Notes: generated by a model from the letters alone, not told the origin. Shown: positions 8,685 to 18,880, counted from the first letter of the stretch. The stretch: DNA of 64,000 nt from Polaribacter vadi (GCF_018861005.1 NZ_JAHKQL010000008.1:1-64000); one strand, 5' to 3'. Numbers and translations: made by a program.

Positions 8685-10142
8685 ATGGAACAAGTAGAAA
8701 AAATTATCGACGAGAGAATACAAGGCAAAGCGCTTGTTACTGAAAATAAAAAAGAAAATTCTAAAAAATTATTCATTGAAAGCTATGGTTGTCAAATGAA
8801 TATGAATGATAGCGAAATTGTTGCTGCAATCTTAGACAAGCAAGGTTACAACACTACTCAGGTTTTAGAAGAAGCAGATTTGGTTTTAGTAAACACTTGT
8901 TCTATTAGAGAAAAAGCAGAGACCACTGTACGTAAAAGATTACAGAAATATAATAGAGTAAAACAAGAATCTAACAAAACAATGAAAGTAGGCGTTTTGG
9001 GCTGTATGGCTGAGCGTTTAAAAGAAAAATTCTTAGAAGAAGAAAAAATTGTTGATTTAGTTGTTGGTCCAGATGCTTATAAAGATTTACCAAATTTATT
9101 AGAAGAAGTTAATGAGGGCAGAGATGCTGTAAACGTAATTTTATCTAAAGAAGAAACGTATGGAGACATTTCTCCTGTTCGTTTAAACTCTAATGGAGTT
9201 TCTGCATTTGTATCAATTACAAGAGGTTGTGATAATATGTGTACTTTTTGTGTAGTTCCTTTTACTCGTGGACGAGAAAGAAGTCGTGACCCTAAAAGTA
9301 TTTTAGAAGAAATTCAATCTATGATTGATAAAAACTTCAAAGAAATTACGCTTTTAGGTCAAAATGTAGATAGTTTTCTTTGGTTTGGTGGTGGTTTAAA
9401 AAAAGATTTTAAGAAAGCTACAGAAATGGCACAAGCTACAGCAGTAGATTTTGCACAATTGTTAGATATGTGTGCTACCAAATTTCCTAAAACACGTTTT
9501 CGTTTTTCTACATCTAACCCTCAAGATATGAGTTTAGATGTTATTCACACTATGGCTAAACACAAAAATATTTGTAAATACATTCACTTACCAGTACAAA
9601 GTGGAAGTAATGCAATGTTAAAAGCTATGAACAGACAACATACTCGTGAAGAATATATGGAGTTGGTTGATAATATTTATAAGATAATTCCAGAAATGTC
9701 TTTATCACAAGATATGATTGTAGGTTTCTGTGGAGAAACAGAACAAGACCATAAAGATACTTTAGATTTAATGGAGTATGTAAAATATGACTTCGGATTT
9801 ATGTTCGCTTATTCAGAAAGACCTGGAACTTTAGCAGGTAAAAAAATGGATGATGATGTGCCTGCGGATGTAAAAAAACGTCGTTTAACAGAAGTTATAG
9901 ATTTACAACAAAAACACGCATTATACAGAACTCAAGCTCATTTAGGAAAAGTTGAGGAAGTTTTAATTGAAGGTACTTCTAAGAAAAATCCTAATGAATG
10001 GAAAGGAAGAAACACACAAAATACAGTAATCGTTTTTCCTAAAGAACATTATAAATTAGGCGATTTTGTAAATGTAAAAGTAGAAAATTGTACCTCAGCA
10101 ACCTTAAAAGGAACTGCTGTTGGATATTCTGATAATAATTAA
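8685..10142 (+). CDS. miaB: tRNA-2-methylthio-N6-dimethylallyladenosine synthase MiaB
   Basis: Radical-SAM methylthiotransferase that adds a methylthio group to i6A37 of tRNAs reading UNN codons. The 485-aa product has the N-terminal UPF0004 domain with three cluster cysteines (YGCQMN near residue 35, NTCSIR near 72, LGCMAER near 106). The radical-SAM motif CDNMCTFC lies near residues 181-188, and a C-terminal TRAM-like domain begins near residue 420. It is followed by a 185-bp repeat and then the sigma-54 activator gene on the same strand. Confidence 0.96.
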   Translation: MEQVEKIIDERIQGKALVTENKKENSKKLFIESYGCQMNMNDSEIVAAILDKQGYNTTQVLEEADLVLVNTCSIREKAETTVRKRLQKYNRVKQESNKTMKVGVLGCMAERLKEKFLEEEKIVDLVVGPDAYKDLPNLLEEVNEGRDAVNVILSKEETYGDISPVRLNSNGVSAFVSITRGCDNMCTFCVVPFTRGRERSRDPKSILEEIQSMIDKNFKEITLLGQNVDSFLWFGGGLKKDFKKATEMAQATAVDFAQLLDMCATKFPKTRFRFSTSNPQDMSLDVIHTMAKHKNICKYIHLPVQSGSNAMLKAMNRQHTREEYMELVDNIYKIIPEMSLSQDMIVGFCGETEQDHKDTLDLMEYVKYDFGFMFAYSERPGTLAGKKMDDDVPADVKKRRLTEVIDLQQKHALYRTQAHLGKVEEVLIEGTSKKNPNEWKGRNTQNTVIVFPKEHYKLGDFVNVKVENCTSATLKGTAVGYSDNN

Positions 10143-10145
10143 ATT

Positions 10146-10330
10146 AGCCCCTCCTAGCCTTCCAAAAGGGAAGGAACTCCAATCTTTATGGAAAATTGGG
10201 GTATTTAGGTTGGAGTTTTAAAATTAAAAAAAACACAAGACAAAGGAATCAAAAAGACGTTCAGAATTCCTTCCCTTTTGGAAGGTTAGGATGGGCAAAT
10301 TTTTCCCCTTTGGGGAAATTAAAAGGGGCT
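10146..10330. repeat. Palindromic interspersed repeat (REP/MITE-like)
   Basis: The miaB-to-regulator gap is almost wholly one imperfect palindrome. The outer ends AGCCCCT (10146-10152) and AGGGGCT (10324-10330) are reverse complements. Inside them a 24-base arm (10153-10176, CCTAGCC to AAGGAA) recurs inverted at 10268-10291 with one mismatch. A further palindrome TTTCCCCTTTGGGGAAA lies at 10303-10319. No transposase is encoded. Base composition is more GC-rich than the surroundings. Similar CCCCTTTGGGG-bearing elements are, from memory, common in flavobacterial genomes; copy number cannot be tested in this window. Confidence 0.7.
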
Positions 10331-10331
10331 T

Positions 10332-11555
10332 ATGGAAAACTTACAAGCATTAAAACAACGTTTTGGAATTATTGGAAACGATATTCAATTAAACAGAGCT
10401 TTAGAAAAAGCAGTTAGAGTTGCACCTACTGACATTTCTGTTTTAGTAACTGGAGAAAGTGGTGTTGGTAAAGAAAATATTCCAAAAATCATACATTCTT
10501 TATCGCACAGAAAACACGCAAAATATATTGCTGTAAACTGTGGTGCAATTCCTGAAGGAACAATTGACAGTGAATTATTTGGCCACGAAAAAGGCTCTTT
10601 TACAGGTGCTACACAAGATAGAAAAGGATATTTTGAAGTTGCTGATGGTGGAACTATTTTTTTAGATGAAGTTGGTGAATTACCCTTAACAACTCAAGTA
10701 CGTTTACTGCGTGTTTTAGAAAATGGCGAATTCATAAAAGTTGGTTCATCTAAAGTATTAAAAACAAATGTTAGAATTGTAGCAGCAACCAATGTAAATA
10801 TGCAATCTGCAATTCAGAAAGAAAAATTTAGAGAAGATTTATATTACAGGTTAAGCACAGTAGAAATTAACTTACCAGCTTTAAGAGAGCGAAATGAAGA
10901 TATTCATTTATTATTTAGAAAATTTGCTGCTGATTTTGCTCAAAAATACAGAATGCCATCTATCAGATTAGATGAAAGTGCTGTAAATATTTTATTAAAC
11001 TATCGTTTTCCTGGTAACATCCGTCAGTTAAAAAACTTGGCTGAACAAATTTCTGTTATTGAAGAAGAAAGAACAATATCTGCCATAAAACTACAACAAT
11101 ATTTACCTAATAACTCTGGTAATTTACCAGCAGTTGTTGGTGGTAAAAAAGAAAATGACTTTTCTACGGAACGTGATATTATGTACAAGATTTTATTTGA
11201 TATGCGTAATGACATCAACGATTTAAAGAAATTGACGTTAGATTTAATGAAAAACGGCAATGTTGATGAAGTACAAGAAGAAAATCATCGTCTTTTAGAA
11301 AAAATTTACAACGATAAAGATCTAGAAGATTTAGATATCGAAGTTTTAAACATACCTCAAGACTCATCAACAGAAAAAGATTATGATTTTATTGAGACTA
11401 TTGAAGAAGACGAATCTTTATCTTTACAAGACAAAGAAATAGAGATGATTAAAAAATCTTTAGAAAAAAACAACAACAAACGTAAATTGGCAGCTAAAGA
11501 ATTAGGTATTTCTGAAAGAACTTTATACAGAAAAATAAAACAATATGATTTGTAA
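10332..11555 (+). CDS. Sigma-54-dependent transcriptional activator (AAA+ / Fis HTH, no receiver domain)
   Basis: This 407-aa bacterial enhancer-binding protein activates RNA polymerase carrying sigma-54. The AAA+ domain starts almost at the N terminus: Walker A GESGVGKE at residues 41-48, the sigma-54 contact loop as GSFTGA at 88-93 (usual GAFTGA), Walker B GGTIFLDE at 106-113, then the arginine-finger region and a PGNIRQLKN sensor segment. A Fis-type helix-turn-helix closes the protein (KLAAKELGISERTLYRKIKQ). There is no N-terminal sensory or receiver domain, so control is probably by expression or a partner. The ATG directly abuts a palindromic repeat. The order activator-lptE-secG-groESL suggests an envelope or secretion-stress role (inference). 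Confidence 0.92.
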   Translation: MENLQALKQRFGIIGNDIQLNRALEKAVRVAPTDISVLVTGESGVGKENIPKIIHSLSHRKHAKYIAVNCGAIPEGTIDSELFGHEKGSFTGATQDRKGYFEVADGGTIFLDEVGELPLTTQVRLLRVLENGEFIKVGSSKVLKTNVRIVAATNVNMQSAIQKEKFREDLYYRLSTVEINLPALRERNEDIHLLFRKFAADFAQKYRMPSIRLDESAVNILLNYRFPGNIRQLKNLAEQISVIEEERTISAIKLQQYLPNNSGNLPAVVGGKKENDFSTERDIMYKILFDMRNDINDLKKLTLDLMKNGNVDEVQEENHRLLEKIYNDKDLEDLDIEVLNIPQDSSTEKDYDFIETIEEDESLSLQDKEIEMIKKSLEKNNNKRKLAAKELGISERTLYRKIKQYDL

Positions 11556-11583
11556 ATTTCTGCAAAGAACTCTGTAAGTAACG

Positions 11584-12081
11584 ATGAGAAAAACACTTTT
11601 AACCTTAATATTATTAACTTTAATAGAATGTAAATCATACACATTTAAAAACTTTGATATAGGAAACGCTAAAACCCTACAAATAGATTTTTTTAGAAAC
11701 GAAGCAACTTTGATAGAACCACAATTAAGTAAAAAATTCACAGAGAGTCTTCAGAGTTTATTTATAAAACAAACAAAATTACAATTAACAAACACTAATG
11801 GGGATTTGTTTTTTAGTGGTGAAATTACAGATTACAACATTACACCTATAAGTGGAATATCAAATCAAACTGCAGCACAAAATAGACTAACAATGTCGGT
11901 TAATGTTAGATTTGAAAATAAATATAATAGTAATAAAAATTTTGAGAAAGTATTTTCTTTCTATTCAGATTTCGATGCAAACGCTCAACTTTCTGGAGAC
12001 CTTCAAAATAATTTGATAAATCAAATCAATGAAAGAATTACTCAAGATATTTTAAACCTATCAATTGCAAATGATTTTTAA
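11584..12081 (+). CDS. LptE-like protein, upstream tandem copy with atypical lipobox
   Basis: LptE is the lipoprotein plug of the LPS-exporting LptD barrel in the outer membrane. This 165-aa product aligns end to end with the next gene, sharing NAKT/DAKT-IQIDFF, LTN-NGDL-FSGEIT, QTAAQNRLT, VNVRFENK and FSFYSDFDAN. The signal peptide has Glu just before the Cys (LTLIECKSY, Cys16), where small residues are normal, so lipidation is uncertain. It has the same length as the second copy and ends one base before it. It follows the sigma-54 activator by 28 bp. It looks like a diverged tandem duplicate; a distinct role or redundancy are both possible. Confidence 0.8.
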   Translation: MRKTLLTLILLTLIECKSYTFKNFDIGNAKTLQIDFFRNEATLIEPQLSKKFTESLQSLFIKQTKLQLTNTNGDLFFSGEITDYNITPISGISNQTAAQNRLTMSVNVRFENKYNSNKNFEKVFSFYSDFDANAQLSGDLQNNLINQINERITQDILNLSIANDF

Positions 12082-12082
12082 A

Positions 12083-12580
12083 ATGAAAAAAATAATTTTA
12101 TCCTTAGTTATAATTACAACACTAATTGGTTGTGGAGCTTACTCTTTTACAGGAGGTAATACAGGTGATGCAAAAACAATTCAAATTGATTTTTTTCCAA
12201 ATCAAGCTCCTTTAGTAGAACCAACACTAACACAACGTTTCACTAATGAATTTCAAGATTTATTTACACGCCAAACAAATTTAACGCTAACAAACTCTAA
12301 TGGAGATTTACATTTTAGTGGAGAAATTACAGGTTACAGAATTACTCCTTTAAGTGGAACATCAGATCAAACTGCTGCTCAAAATAGACTAACAGTTACA
12401 GTAAATGTTCGTTTTGAAAATAAACTAGAAGAAAAAGACGATTTCGAAAAAAACTTTTCTTTTTATTCTGATTTTGATGCAAATTCTCAGTTAACAGGTA
12501 GTATTTTAGAAAGTGCTTTAGACGAAATTTTAGAAAGAATTACTCAAGATATTTTTAATGCCTCAGTTGCAAAGTGGTAG
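12083..12580 (+). CDS. lptE: LPS assembly lipoprotein LptE
   Basis: LptE (LptE/RlpB family) assists LptD in placing lipopolysaccharide in the outer leaflet. The 165-aa product has a canonical lipoprotein signal (TTLIGC, Cys17) and the family-typical start GAYSFTGGNTGDAKTIQIDFF. I chose the ATG at 12083 over an in-frame TTG at 12065 because it begins the positively charged signal sequence (MKKIILSL) and sits one base after the stop of the upstream copy. It has the more typical lipobox of the two paralogues, so it is the better candidate for the working LptE. Downstream come a TPR-like gene, secG and groESL. Confidence 0.88.
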   Translation: MKKIILSLVIITTLIGCGAYSFTGGNTGDAKTIQIDFFPNQAPLVEPTLTQRFTNEFQDLFTRQTNLTLTNSNGDLHFSGEITGYRITPLSGTSDQTAAQNRLTVTVNVRFENKLEEKDDFEKNFSFYSDFDANSQLTGSILESALDEILERITQDIFNASVAKW

Positions 12581-12612
12581 TAAATTAGATGTTGGAATAA
12601 AAAAATAGCATT

Positions 12613-13473
12613 TTGAATAAAAATACATTCTTAGAGATCTTAAATGAAAACCAAAAAATTCAACAATTAGAAACTGTTGAGTTAAAATCTACTGTTGAGA
12701 CATATCCATATTTTCAATCAGCAAGAGCATTATATTTAAAAGGATTAAAAAATCAGGATAGTTTTAAATACAACAAAGAATTAAAGATTACTGCTGCTTA
12801 CACTACAGACAGAACTGTTTTATTTGATTTTATTACTTCTAAAAAATTCACAAATCCTAACGAAGAAATTCATCAACAAATCATTGATAAAATTTCTGAT
12901 GAAACTTCTATTGAATCTACTGATGAAGAACCAGAAGTAACATCAACTAAAGAAGAGATTCCTGAAGAAATACAATTAGAAGAATTAACATCAAAAGAAA
13001 CAATATCAGAAGAAACAAAGGTTGATGTAACTGAAAAGTCAATAGAAAAAAATGTTGTAGAACCTGTAAAAGAATCAGAAGAAAAACTAGAAATAGGAAA
13101 GCCAATTGCATTTAATACTTCAGAAAACCATTCTTTTAATCAATGGCTACAATTATCAACAAAAAAACCAATTGTTAGATCAGAATCATTACCTAAAAAA
13201 GTATCTAAGAAAGTTAAGATTATAGAAAAATTCATACAAAGTAACCCAAAAATTGAACCGCTTTCTAAAGACAAAAAACTAACTATAGCTGTTACTAAGA
13301 ACATGCAAGACTCTTCTTTAATGACAGAGACTTTAGCTAAAGTTTATTTAGAACAAAAGAAGTATGAAAACGCAATACAAGCTTACCGAATTTTAAGTTT
13401 GAAATATCCAGAAAAAAGTGGTTTCTTTGCAGACCAAATAAAAAGAGTACAAATTTTACAAAAACATAAATAA
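12613..13473 (+). CDS. Tetratricopeptide-like protein of the lptE-secG locus
   Basis: A 286-aa soluble protein of unknown function. It has a helical N-terminal part (about 1-80), a long Glu/Thr/Lys-rich low-complexity linker (about 95-160), a FNQWLQLSTKKPI segment near residue 175, and a C-terminal helical hairpin (LAKVYLEQKKYENAIQAYRILSLKYPEKS) that looks like one TPR unit. The start is TTG, since no usable ATG occurs before the conserved-looking beginning MNKNTFLEIL. No signal peptide is visible, so it is probably cytoplasmic. Its stop directly abuts the secG ATG, so the two are likely translationally linked. Genes of this kind sit beside secG in other flavobacteria (family knowledge). Confidence 0.82.
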   Translation: MNKNTFLEILNENQKIQQLETVELKSTVETYPYFQSARALYLKGLKNQDSFKYNKELKITAAYTTDRTVLFDFITSKKFTNPNEEIHQQIIDKISDETSIESTDEEPEVTSTKEEIPEEIQLEELTSKETISEETKVDVTEKSIEKNVVEPVKESEEKLEIGKPIAFNTSENHSFNQWLQLSTKKPIVRSESLPKKVSKKVKIIEKFIQSNPKIEPLSKDKKLTIAVTKNMQDSSLMTETLAKVYLEQKKYENAIQAYRILSLKYPEKSGFFADQIKRVQILQKHK

Positions 13474-13806
13474 ATGAGTTATACAGCATTTTTAATCGTA
13501 ATTTTAATTGTAGCAGTAGCTTTAATTTTAATAGTAATGGTTCAAAATCCTAAAGGTGGAGGGTTATCTTCTTCTTTTGGTGGTGGAGGCGCACAATCTT
13601 TAGGAGGTGTACAAAACACAAATAACTTTTTAGACAGAACTACATGGACATTAGCAATTGCTATGTTTGTTCTTATCTTATTATCTAACGTTGCAATTCC
13701 AAGAGCTAATTCTAACGACATGAATTTAGACAATACTTTAGATGGTATAGAAACTACAGTTCCTGCAGAAAATAATGCACCAGCAACAAATGATAGTATT
13801 AACTAA
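13474..13806 (+). CDS. secG: Preprotein translocase subunit SecG
   Basis: SecG is the small accessory subunit of the SecYEG inner-membrane channel. The 110-aa product has two transmembrane helices (about residues 3-22 and 53-72), joined by the hallmark loop MVQNPKGGGLSSSFGGGGAQ, and an acidic Asn/Pro-rich C-terminal tail. It starts at the base after the preceding stop codon and is followed by a strong terminator, so it closes the activator-lptE-secG transcription unit before groESL. Confidence 0.95.
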   Translation: MSYTAFLIVILIVAVALILIVMVQNPKGGGLSSSFGGGGAQSLGGVQNTNNFLDRTTWTLAIAMFVLILLSNVAIPRANSNDMNLDNTLDGIETTVPAENNAPATNDSIN

Positions 13807-13826
13807 CTATCAATTATAAAATATTT

Positions 13827-13863
13827 AAATGCCAACGTAAATGACACGTTGGCATTTTTTTTT
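13827..13863 (+). terminator. Rho-independent terminator after secG
   Basis: A perfect 12-bp stem, AAATGCCAACGT (13827-13838) with ACGTTGGCATTT (13846-13857), has a 7-base loop and a following T9 run. Confidence 0.9.
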
Positions 13864-13900
13864 GCATAAATTCTAAGGATAAAATCAATCAAAGTAAAAT

Positions 13901-13933
13901 TGTCAGTTTTATTCTGATGGCATAATTTCTGAC
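13901..13933 (+). promoter_or_regulatory. Conserved-looking promoter element upstream of groES
   Basis: TGTCAG (13901-13906) precedes TGGCATAATTTCTGAC (13918-13933), about 50 bp before the groES ATG. TGGCA resembles a sigma-54 -24 element, but the expected -12 GC reads GA. It contains no TAnnTTTG box. It may be a sigma-54 or another stress-type promoter; the assignment is open. Confidence 0.4.
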
Positions 13934-13982
13934 TCTTCTTTAAGAGTTAATAATAATTTAATTAATTAAAAATTTATATACA

Positions 13983-14258
13983 ATGAGTTTAAACATTAAA
14001 CCTTTAGCAGACAGAGTTCTTGTAGAACCTGCTCCAGCAGAAACAAAAACAGCTTCTGGATTAATAATTCCAGATAATGCAAAAGAGAAACCACAAAAAG
14101 GAACTGTGGTTGCAGTTGGTAATGGTAAAGTTGATGAGCCTTTAACTGTAAAAGTTGGAGACACAGTTTTATATGGTAAATATGGTGGAACTGATTTAAA
14201 ATTAGAAGGTAAAGATTATTTAATGATGCGTGAATCTGATATTCTAGCAATTATATAA
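13983..14258 (+). CDS. groES: Co-chaperonin GroES
   Basis: The 91-aa 10-kDa chaperonin caps the GroEL folding chamber. It shows the family core: [16 protein letters not shown] at the start, the mobile-loop region [18 protein letters not shown] (about 21-38), [10 protein letters not shown], and [19 protein letters not shown] near the end. It lies upstream of groEL with an unusual 134-bp spacer holding a long inverted repeat. Confidence 0.97.
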   Translation: MSLNIKPLADRVLVEPAPAETKTASGLIIPDNAKEKPQKGTVVAVGNGKVDEPLTVKVGDTVLYGKYGGTDLKLEGKDYLMMRESDILAII

Positions 14259-14262
14259 ATAG

Positions 14263-14372
14263 AGCTATTTGCTTTTGGCTTTTCGCCTTTAGCAAAATCA
14301 AAATATAAATATAAATATAAATATAAAATTTATAGTAATTATTTTTAGCTAAAAGCGAATTTGCAAATAGCT
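14263..14372. repeat. Inverted repeat with hexamer tandem array between groES and groEL
   Basis: AGCTATTTGC (14263-14272) pairs with GCAAATAGCT (14363-14372), and the arms extend imperfectly inward through CTTTTAGC-like sequence. Between them lie four tandem copies of AAATAT (14301-14324). A stem-loop could form in the groESL mRNA and might adjust the GroES:GroEL ratio or end part of the transcripts. That role is an inference. Confidence 0.6.
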
Positions 14373-14374
14373 AA

Positions 14375-16030
<1,656 letters not shown>

Positions 16031-16075
16031 TAGTAAATTGTTACAGATAATTTATTTTCACTTTATGTGAAACGT

Positions 16076-16110
16076 AAAAAATCCGATAGAAAATTCTATC
16101 GGATTTTTTT
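16076..16110. terminator. Bidirectional terminator between groEL and the HMA gene
   Basis: The stem ATCCGATAGA (16081-16090) with TCTATCGGAT (16095-16104), AAAT loop, is flanked by A6 and T7 runs. It can end both the plus-strand groESL transcript and the minus-strand metal-module transcript. Confidence 0.9.
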
Positions 16111-16154
16111 ATTGACAAACATTTTTCAAATATTTAAAATCTGAAAGAAAGTTA

Positions 16155-16565
16155 TTAATTCGTTTTTTTCTTCTTTTTCAACTCTCCATTATGTTCTTTC
16201 ACAATTTCATCTTCTCTGTATTTACAGCAAGGATGCACAGAATTGTATGCTTCTGTTGCAGCTACTAATTTTTTATCTTCTTCTAGAAGGATATCATGCC
16301 CAACAGCTAAAATATTTTTTTGCACAGTTGCAACATCAGATTTTCGCTCGTCCATAATTAGGTTTAATTGATGTGTTTCTACACTCCAAACTGCGAACTT
16401 TACTCCCTTTGTTTTTAAAGCAGCTGTTTCAATTCTATTTTTACACATTCCACAAATACCATCAACTTTAAAAGAAGTTTTTGCATTTTTATTCTTTTTT
16501 ACTTCTTGAGACTGAACAGAAAACCCAATCAAAAACAAACTAAATACTAAAATTATTTTTTTCAT
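16155..16565 (-). CDS. Secreted heavy-metal-associated (HMA) domain protein
   Basis: The 136-aa protein has a signal peptide (MKKIILVFSLFLIGFSVQSQ) followed by an HMA ferredoxin-like fold of about 65 residues, whose metal-binding loop reads GICGMCKNRIE (CxxC). A second cysteine motif, HPCCKYREDE, follows near residue 112, then a Lys-rich tail. HMA domains bind Cu(I) or other soft metals; here the domain is exported, so it probably buffers or hands over metal in the periplasm. It is 37 bp downstream of a TonB-dependent receptor on the same strand. Metal identity is inferred only. Confidence 0.88.
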   Translation of the reverse strand: MKKIILVFSLFLIGFSVQSQEVKKNKNAKTSFKVDGICGMCKNRIETAALKTKGVKFAVWSVETHQLNLIMDERKSDVATVQKNILAVGHDILLEEDKKLVAATEAYNSVHPCCKYREDEIVKEHNGELKKKKKTN

Positions 16566-16602
16566 TTTTATTATATTTTAAATTATTGTTATTATTTATT
16601 AA

Positions 16603-18846
16603 TTACTTAATTTTAAATCTTAATCCTACATAAATCGATCTTCCAAAAATAGGTGCATACACAATTGTAGTATCAAAATTTGCTCCAAAAGGATCATCAC
16701 TAGCTAAAATAGGATTATTTTGTTGAACATTTGTAAGGTTTTCACCTCCAAAATAGACTTCAAATTTACTGTTGAAAACCTTTGTAATTTGAGCATTTAA
16801 CAATTGATAAGGTTCTGAATTTACTGGTAATTGATATTGCTCTGGATTAGAACTTGTATTTGGCAAACGCTGTGTCCCAATATTATTAAAAGTAATATCA
16901 AACCTCCATTGTGCATCTTTTTCTGTCAATTCAGTTTCATAAGAAAGGTTTGCAAAAAAACGATCTTTTGGCTGAATTGGTTTTTGCAAATTACCAGATT
17001 TATAATCAGAAGAAATGTCAAAATATTTGTACGCAGTTCGTAAATTAAAATTAGGTGCCAAATTATAATTTACTTCTAACTGAAAACTGTTTGCAATACT
17101 TTTACCTTCTAAATTATAAAATGAAATTTCTTGAGGATTTTCCCAATCAACAATAATTTGGTTATCAAATTTTGTTTGATAAAAATCGAAAGTAACATCT
17201 CCTTTTTTATCAAAAAGATTGAATTTCTGCAAATAAGAAACCCCATAATTCCATGCAATTTCAGGATTTAATCCGTAGATTTCTCCACCAACATCATCAA
17301 TATTAATCTGTCTTGAACTCGCAAATAACTGTTGATTTTCAGCAAAAATATTCGCACTTCTTTTTCCTCTACCTACAGAAGCTCTAAACACTCCTTTTTC
17401 CCAAGTTACATAACGCAAATGCAATCTTGGTGTAATAAAAGTACCTAATAAATTATGTGTATCTACTCGTAAACCAGCAGTTAAACTAAAATCTTCTAAA
17501 TTATCGAATGCGTATTCGAAAAAAGCACCAACAGAAGTTTCACTTCTTTCATAATCTGTAAAATCAACTAATTCATCGTAGTCATCATGCGTAAAACTAA
17601 TTCCGGTTTTAAAATTATTTCTAGTATCACCTATAATTGATTTAAAAATAATATTAGAATAAATACTTTGGTGCTGTATATCATATGTCTTTAAACCAAA
17701 ATAAGAATCTTGTTGATGATTACTATAAGCTACCTGAAAACTTACACTTTGAAAAGGTAATTCTGGAAAAACATAACCTAACTTTGCTGATGTTTCAAAA
17801 CGTTTTGTATCAATTTCACTACCCCAAGCATTTGTTGTGCCTTTATCTAAGTCTGGATTAAATTTGATTTCACCAGTCTGTTTTTCATCATTTAAAAAAC
17901 GAATATTTATAAAGCTTACCCAACCTTTTTCTGCATCTGTAAATTGCCAACGATTCATTACATTTATTTGATTAGACAATGGCATATCTAAAAAATTGTC
18001 GTTGTTTTTATCAAATTTCTCCCCTCTATAATTTCCATGAACATACAAACCTGTATGCCATTTATCAGAAACTTTTTTATTAAAATGCGTATTTAATTCT
18101 AACCTTCCGTTTAAAGATGAATACGCATTAAAGAAAAATTTATTATCAAACATAGGTTTTACCAATTCTGCGTTTATTTGTCCAGAAATACTTTCAAAAC
18201 CATTAACAACAGAACCTGCACCTTTTGTAATTTGTATACTTTCTACCCAAGTTCCTGGTGTAAATGTTAACCCAAAAACCTGACTAGCACCTCTTACAGA
18301 AGGTATATTTTCTTGGGTAATTAACAAATACGGACTTGTTAAACCTAACATTTGTATTTGTTTTGTACCTGTTAAAGCATCAGAAAAACTTAAATCTATA
18401 GACGGATTTGTTTCAAAACTTTCAGCTAAATTACAGCAAGCTGCTTTTAACAATTCAGCAGAATTAACGGTAAACATATTTGTGGTTGATAAAAAAGATT
18501 TCTGAACAGCATTTCTTTTGCTCTTAATTGTAATCTCTTCTAAATCACTTTCTGCAGTTAAAAAATGATGAATTGGTTCTAAACCTTTAATTGTAATTGT
18601 ATCTGTTTTATAACCCAAATAACTAATTACTAACCTAGTATACTCTTTTTTATAATCAATTGTAAACCAACCTTTACTATTGGTTATTGAACTAACATTT
18701 GTATTAAGCCAATGTACTGTGGCACCTTCTACACCCAAATTATCTTTCGGATTATTCTTATCCATAATCATCCCTTTGTAAGTAGTTTGAGAATAGATGA
18801 GAAAAGGCACAAATAGCAGTAAACTATTTATAATATTTTTTTTCAT
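16603..18846 (-). CDS. TonB-dependent outer-membrane receptor of the putative metal module
   Basis: The 747-aa receptor has a signal peptide and a CarboxypepD_reg-like beta-sandwich at about residues 20-95. The plug domain runs to about residue 220 and contains CNLAESFETNPSIDLSFSDA, then GTKQIQMLGL and GAGSVVNGFESISGQINAEL. A 22-strand-type barrel ends in GRSIYVGLRFKIK. The double cysteine in the plug (AACCNLAESF) recalls receptors beside HMA genes in other Bacteroidetes. Flanked by a secreted HMA protein and an HYC/CC-motif protein, it likely imports a metal or metallophore, with copper the best guess (inference). An 18-bp palindrome lies 64-81 bp before its start. Confidence 0.9.
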   Translation of the reverse strand: MKKNIINSLLLFVPFLIYSQTTYKGMIMDKNNPKDNLGVEGATVHWLNTNVSSITNSKGWFTIDYKKEYTRLVISYLGYKTDTITIKGLEPIHHFLTAESDLEEITIKSKRNAVQKSFLSTTNMFTVNSAELLKAACCNLAESFETNPSIDLSFSDALTGTKQIQMLGLTSPYLLITQENIPSVRGASQVFGLTFTPGTWVESIQITKGAGSVVNGFESISGQINAELVKPMFDNKFFFNAYSSLNGRLELNTHFNKKVSDKWHTGLYVHGNYRGEKFDKNNDNFLDMPLSNQINVMNRWQFTDAEKGWVSFINIRFLNDEKQTGEIKFNPDLDKGTTNAWGSEIDTKRFETSAKLGYVFPELPFQSVSFQVAYSNHQQDSYFGLKTYDIQHQSIYSNIIFKSIIGDTRNNFKTGISFTHDDYDELVDFTDYERSETSVGAFFEYAFDNLEDFSLTAGLRVDTHNLLGTFITPRLHLRYVTWEKGVFRASVGRGKRSANIFAENQQLFASSRQINIDDVGGEIYGLNPEIAWNYGVSYLQKFNLFDKKGDVTFDFYQTKFDNQIIVDWENPQEISFYNLEGKSIANSFQLEVNYNLAPNFNLRTAYKYFDISSDYKSGNLQKPIQPKDRFFANLSYETELTEKDAQWRFDITFNNIGTQRLPNTSSNPEQYQLPVNSEPYQLLNAQITKVFNSKFEVYFGGENLTNVQQNNPILASDDPFGANFDTTIVYAPIFGRSIYVGLRFKIK

Positions 18847-18872
18847 TATTGTGTTTTTATTGATTTGATGTA

Positions 18873-18880
18873 AAAATTTA
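18873..18880 (-). promoter_or_regulatory. Candidate -7 box for the TonB-dependent receptor gene
   Basis: On the minus strand TAAATTTT matches TAnnTTTG in seven of eight positions, 27 bp before the receptor ATG. The palindrome at 18910-18927 would lie just upstream of the matching -33 region. Confidence 0.3.

Noticed and set aside
10196-10417. 73-codon plus-strand frame before the sigma-54 activator
   Set aside because: It lies mostly inside the palindromic repeat and overlaps the activator start in another frame; composition is not protein-like.
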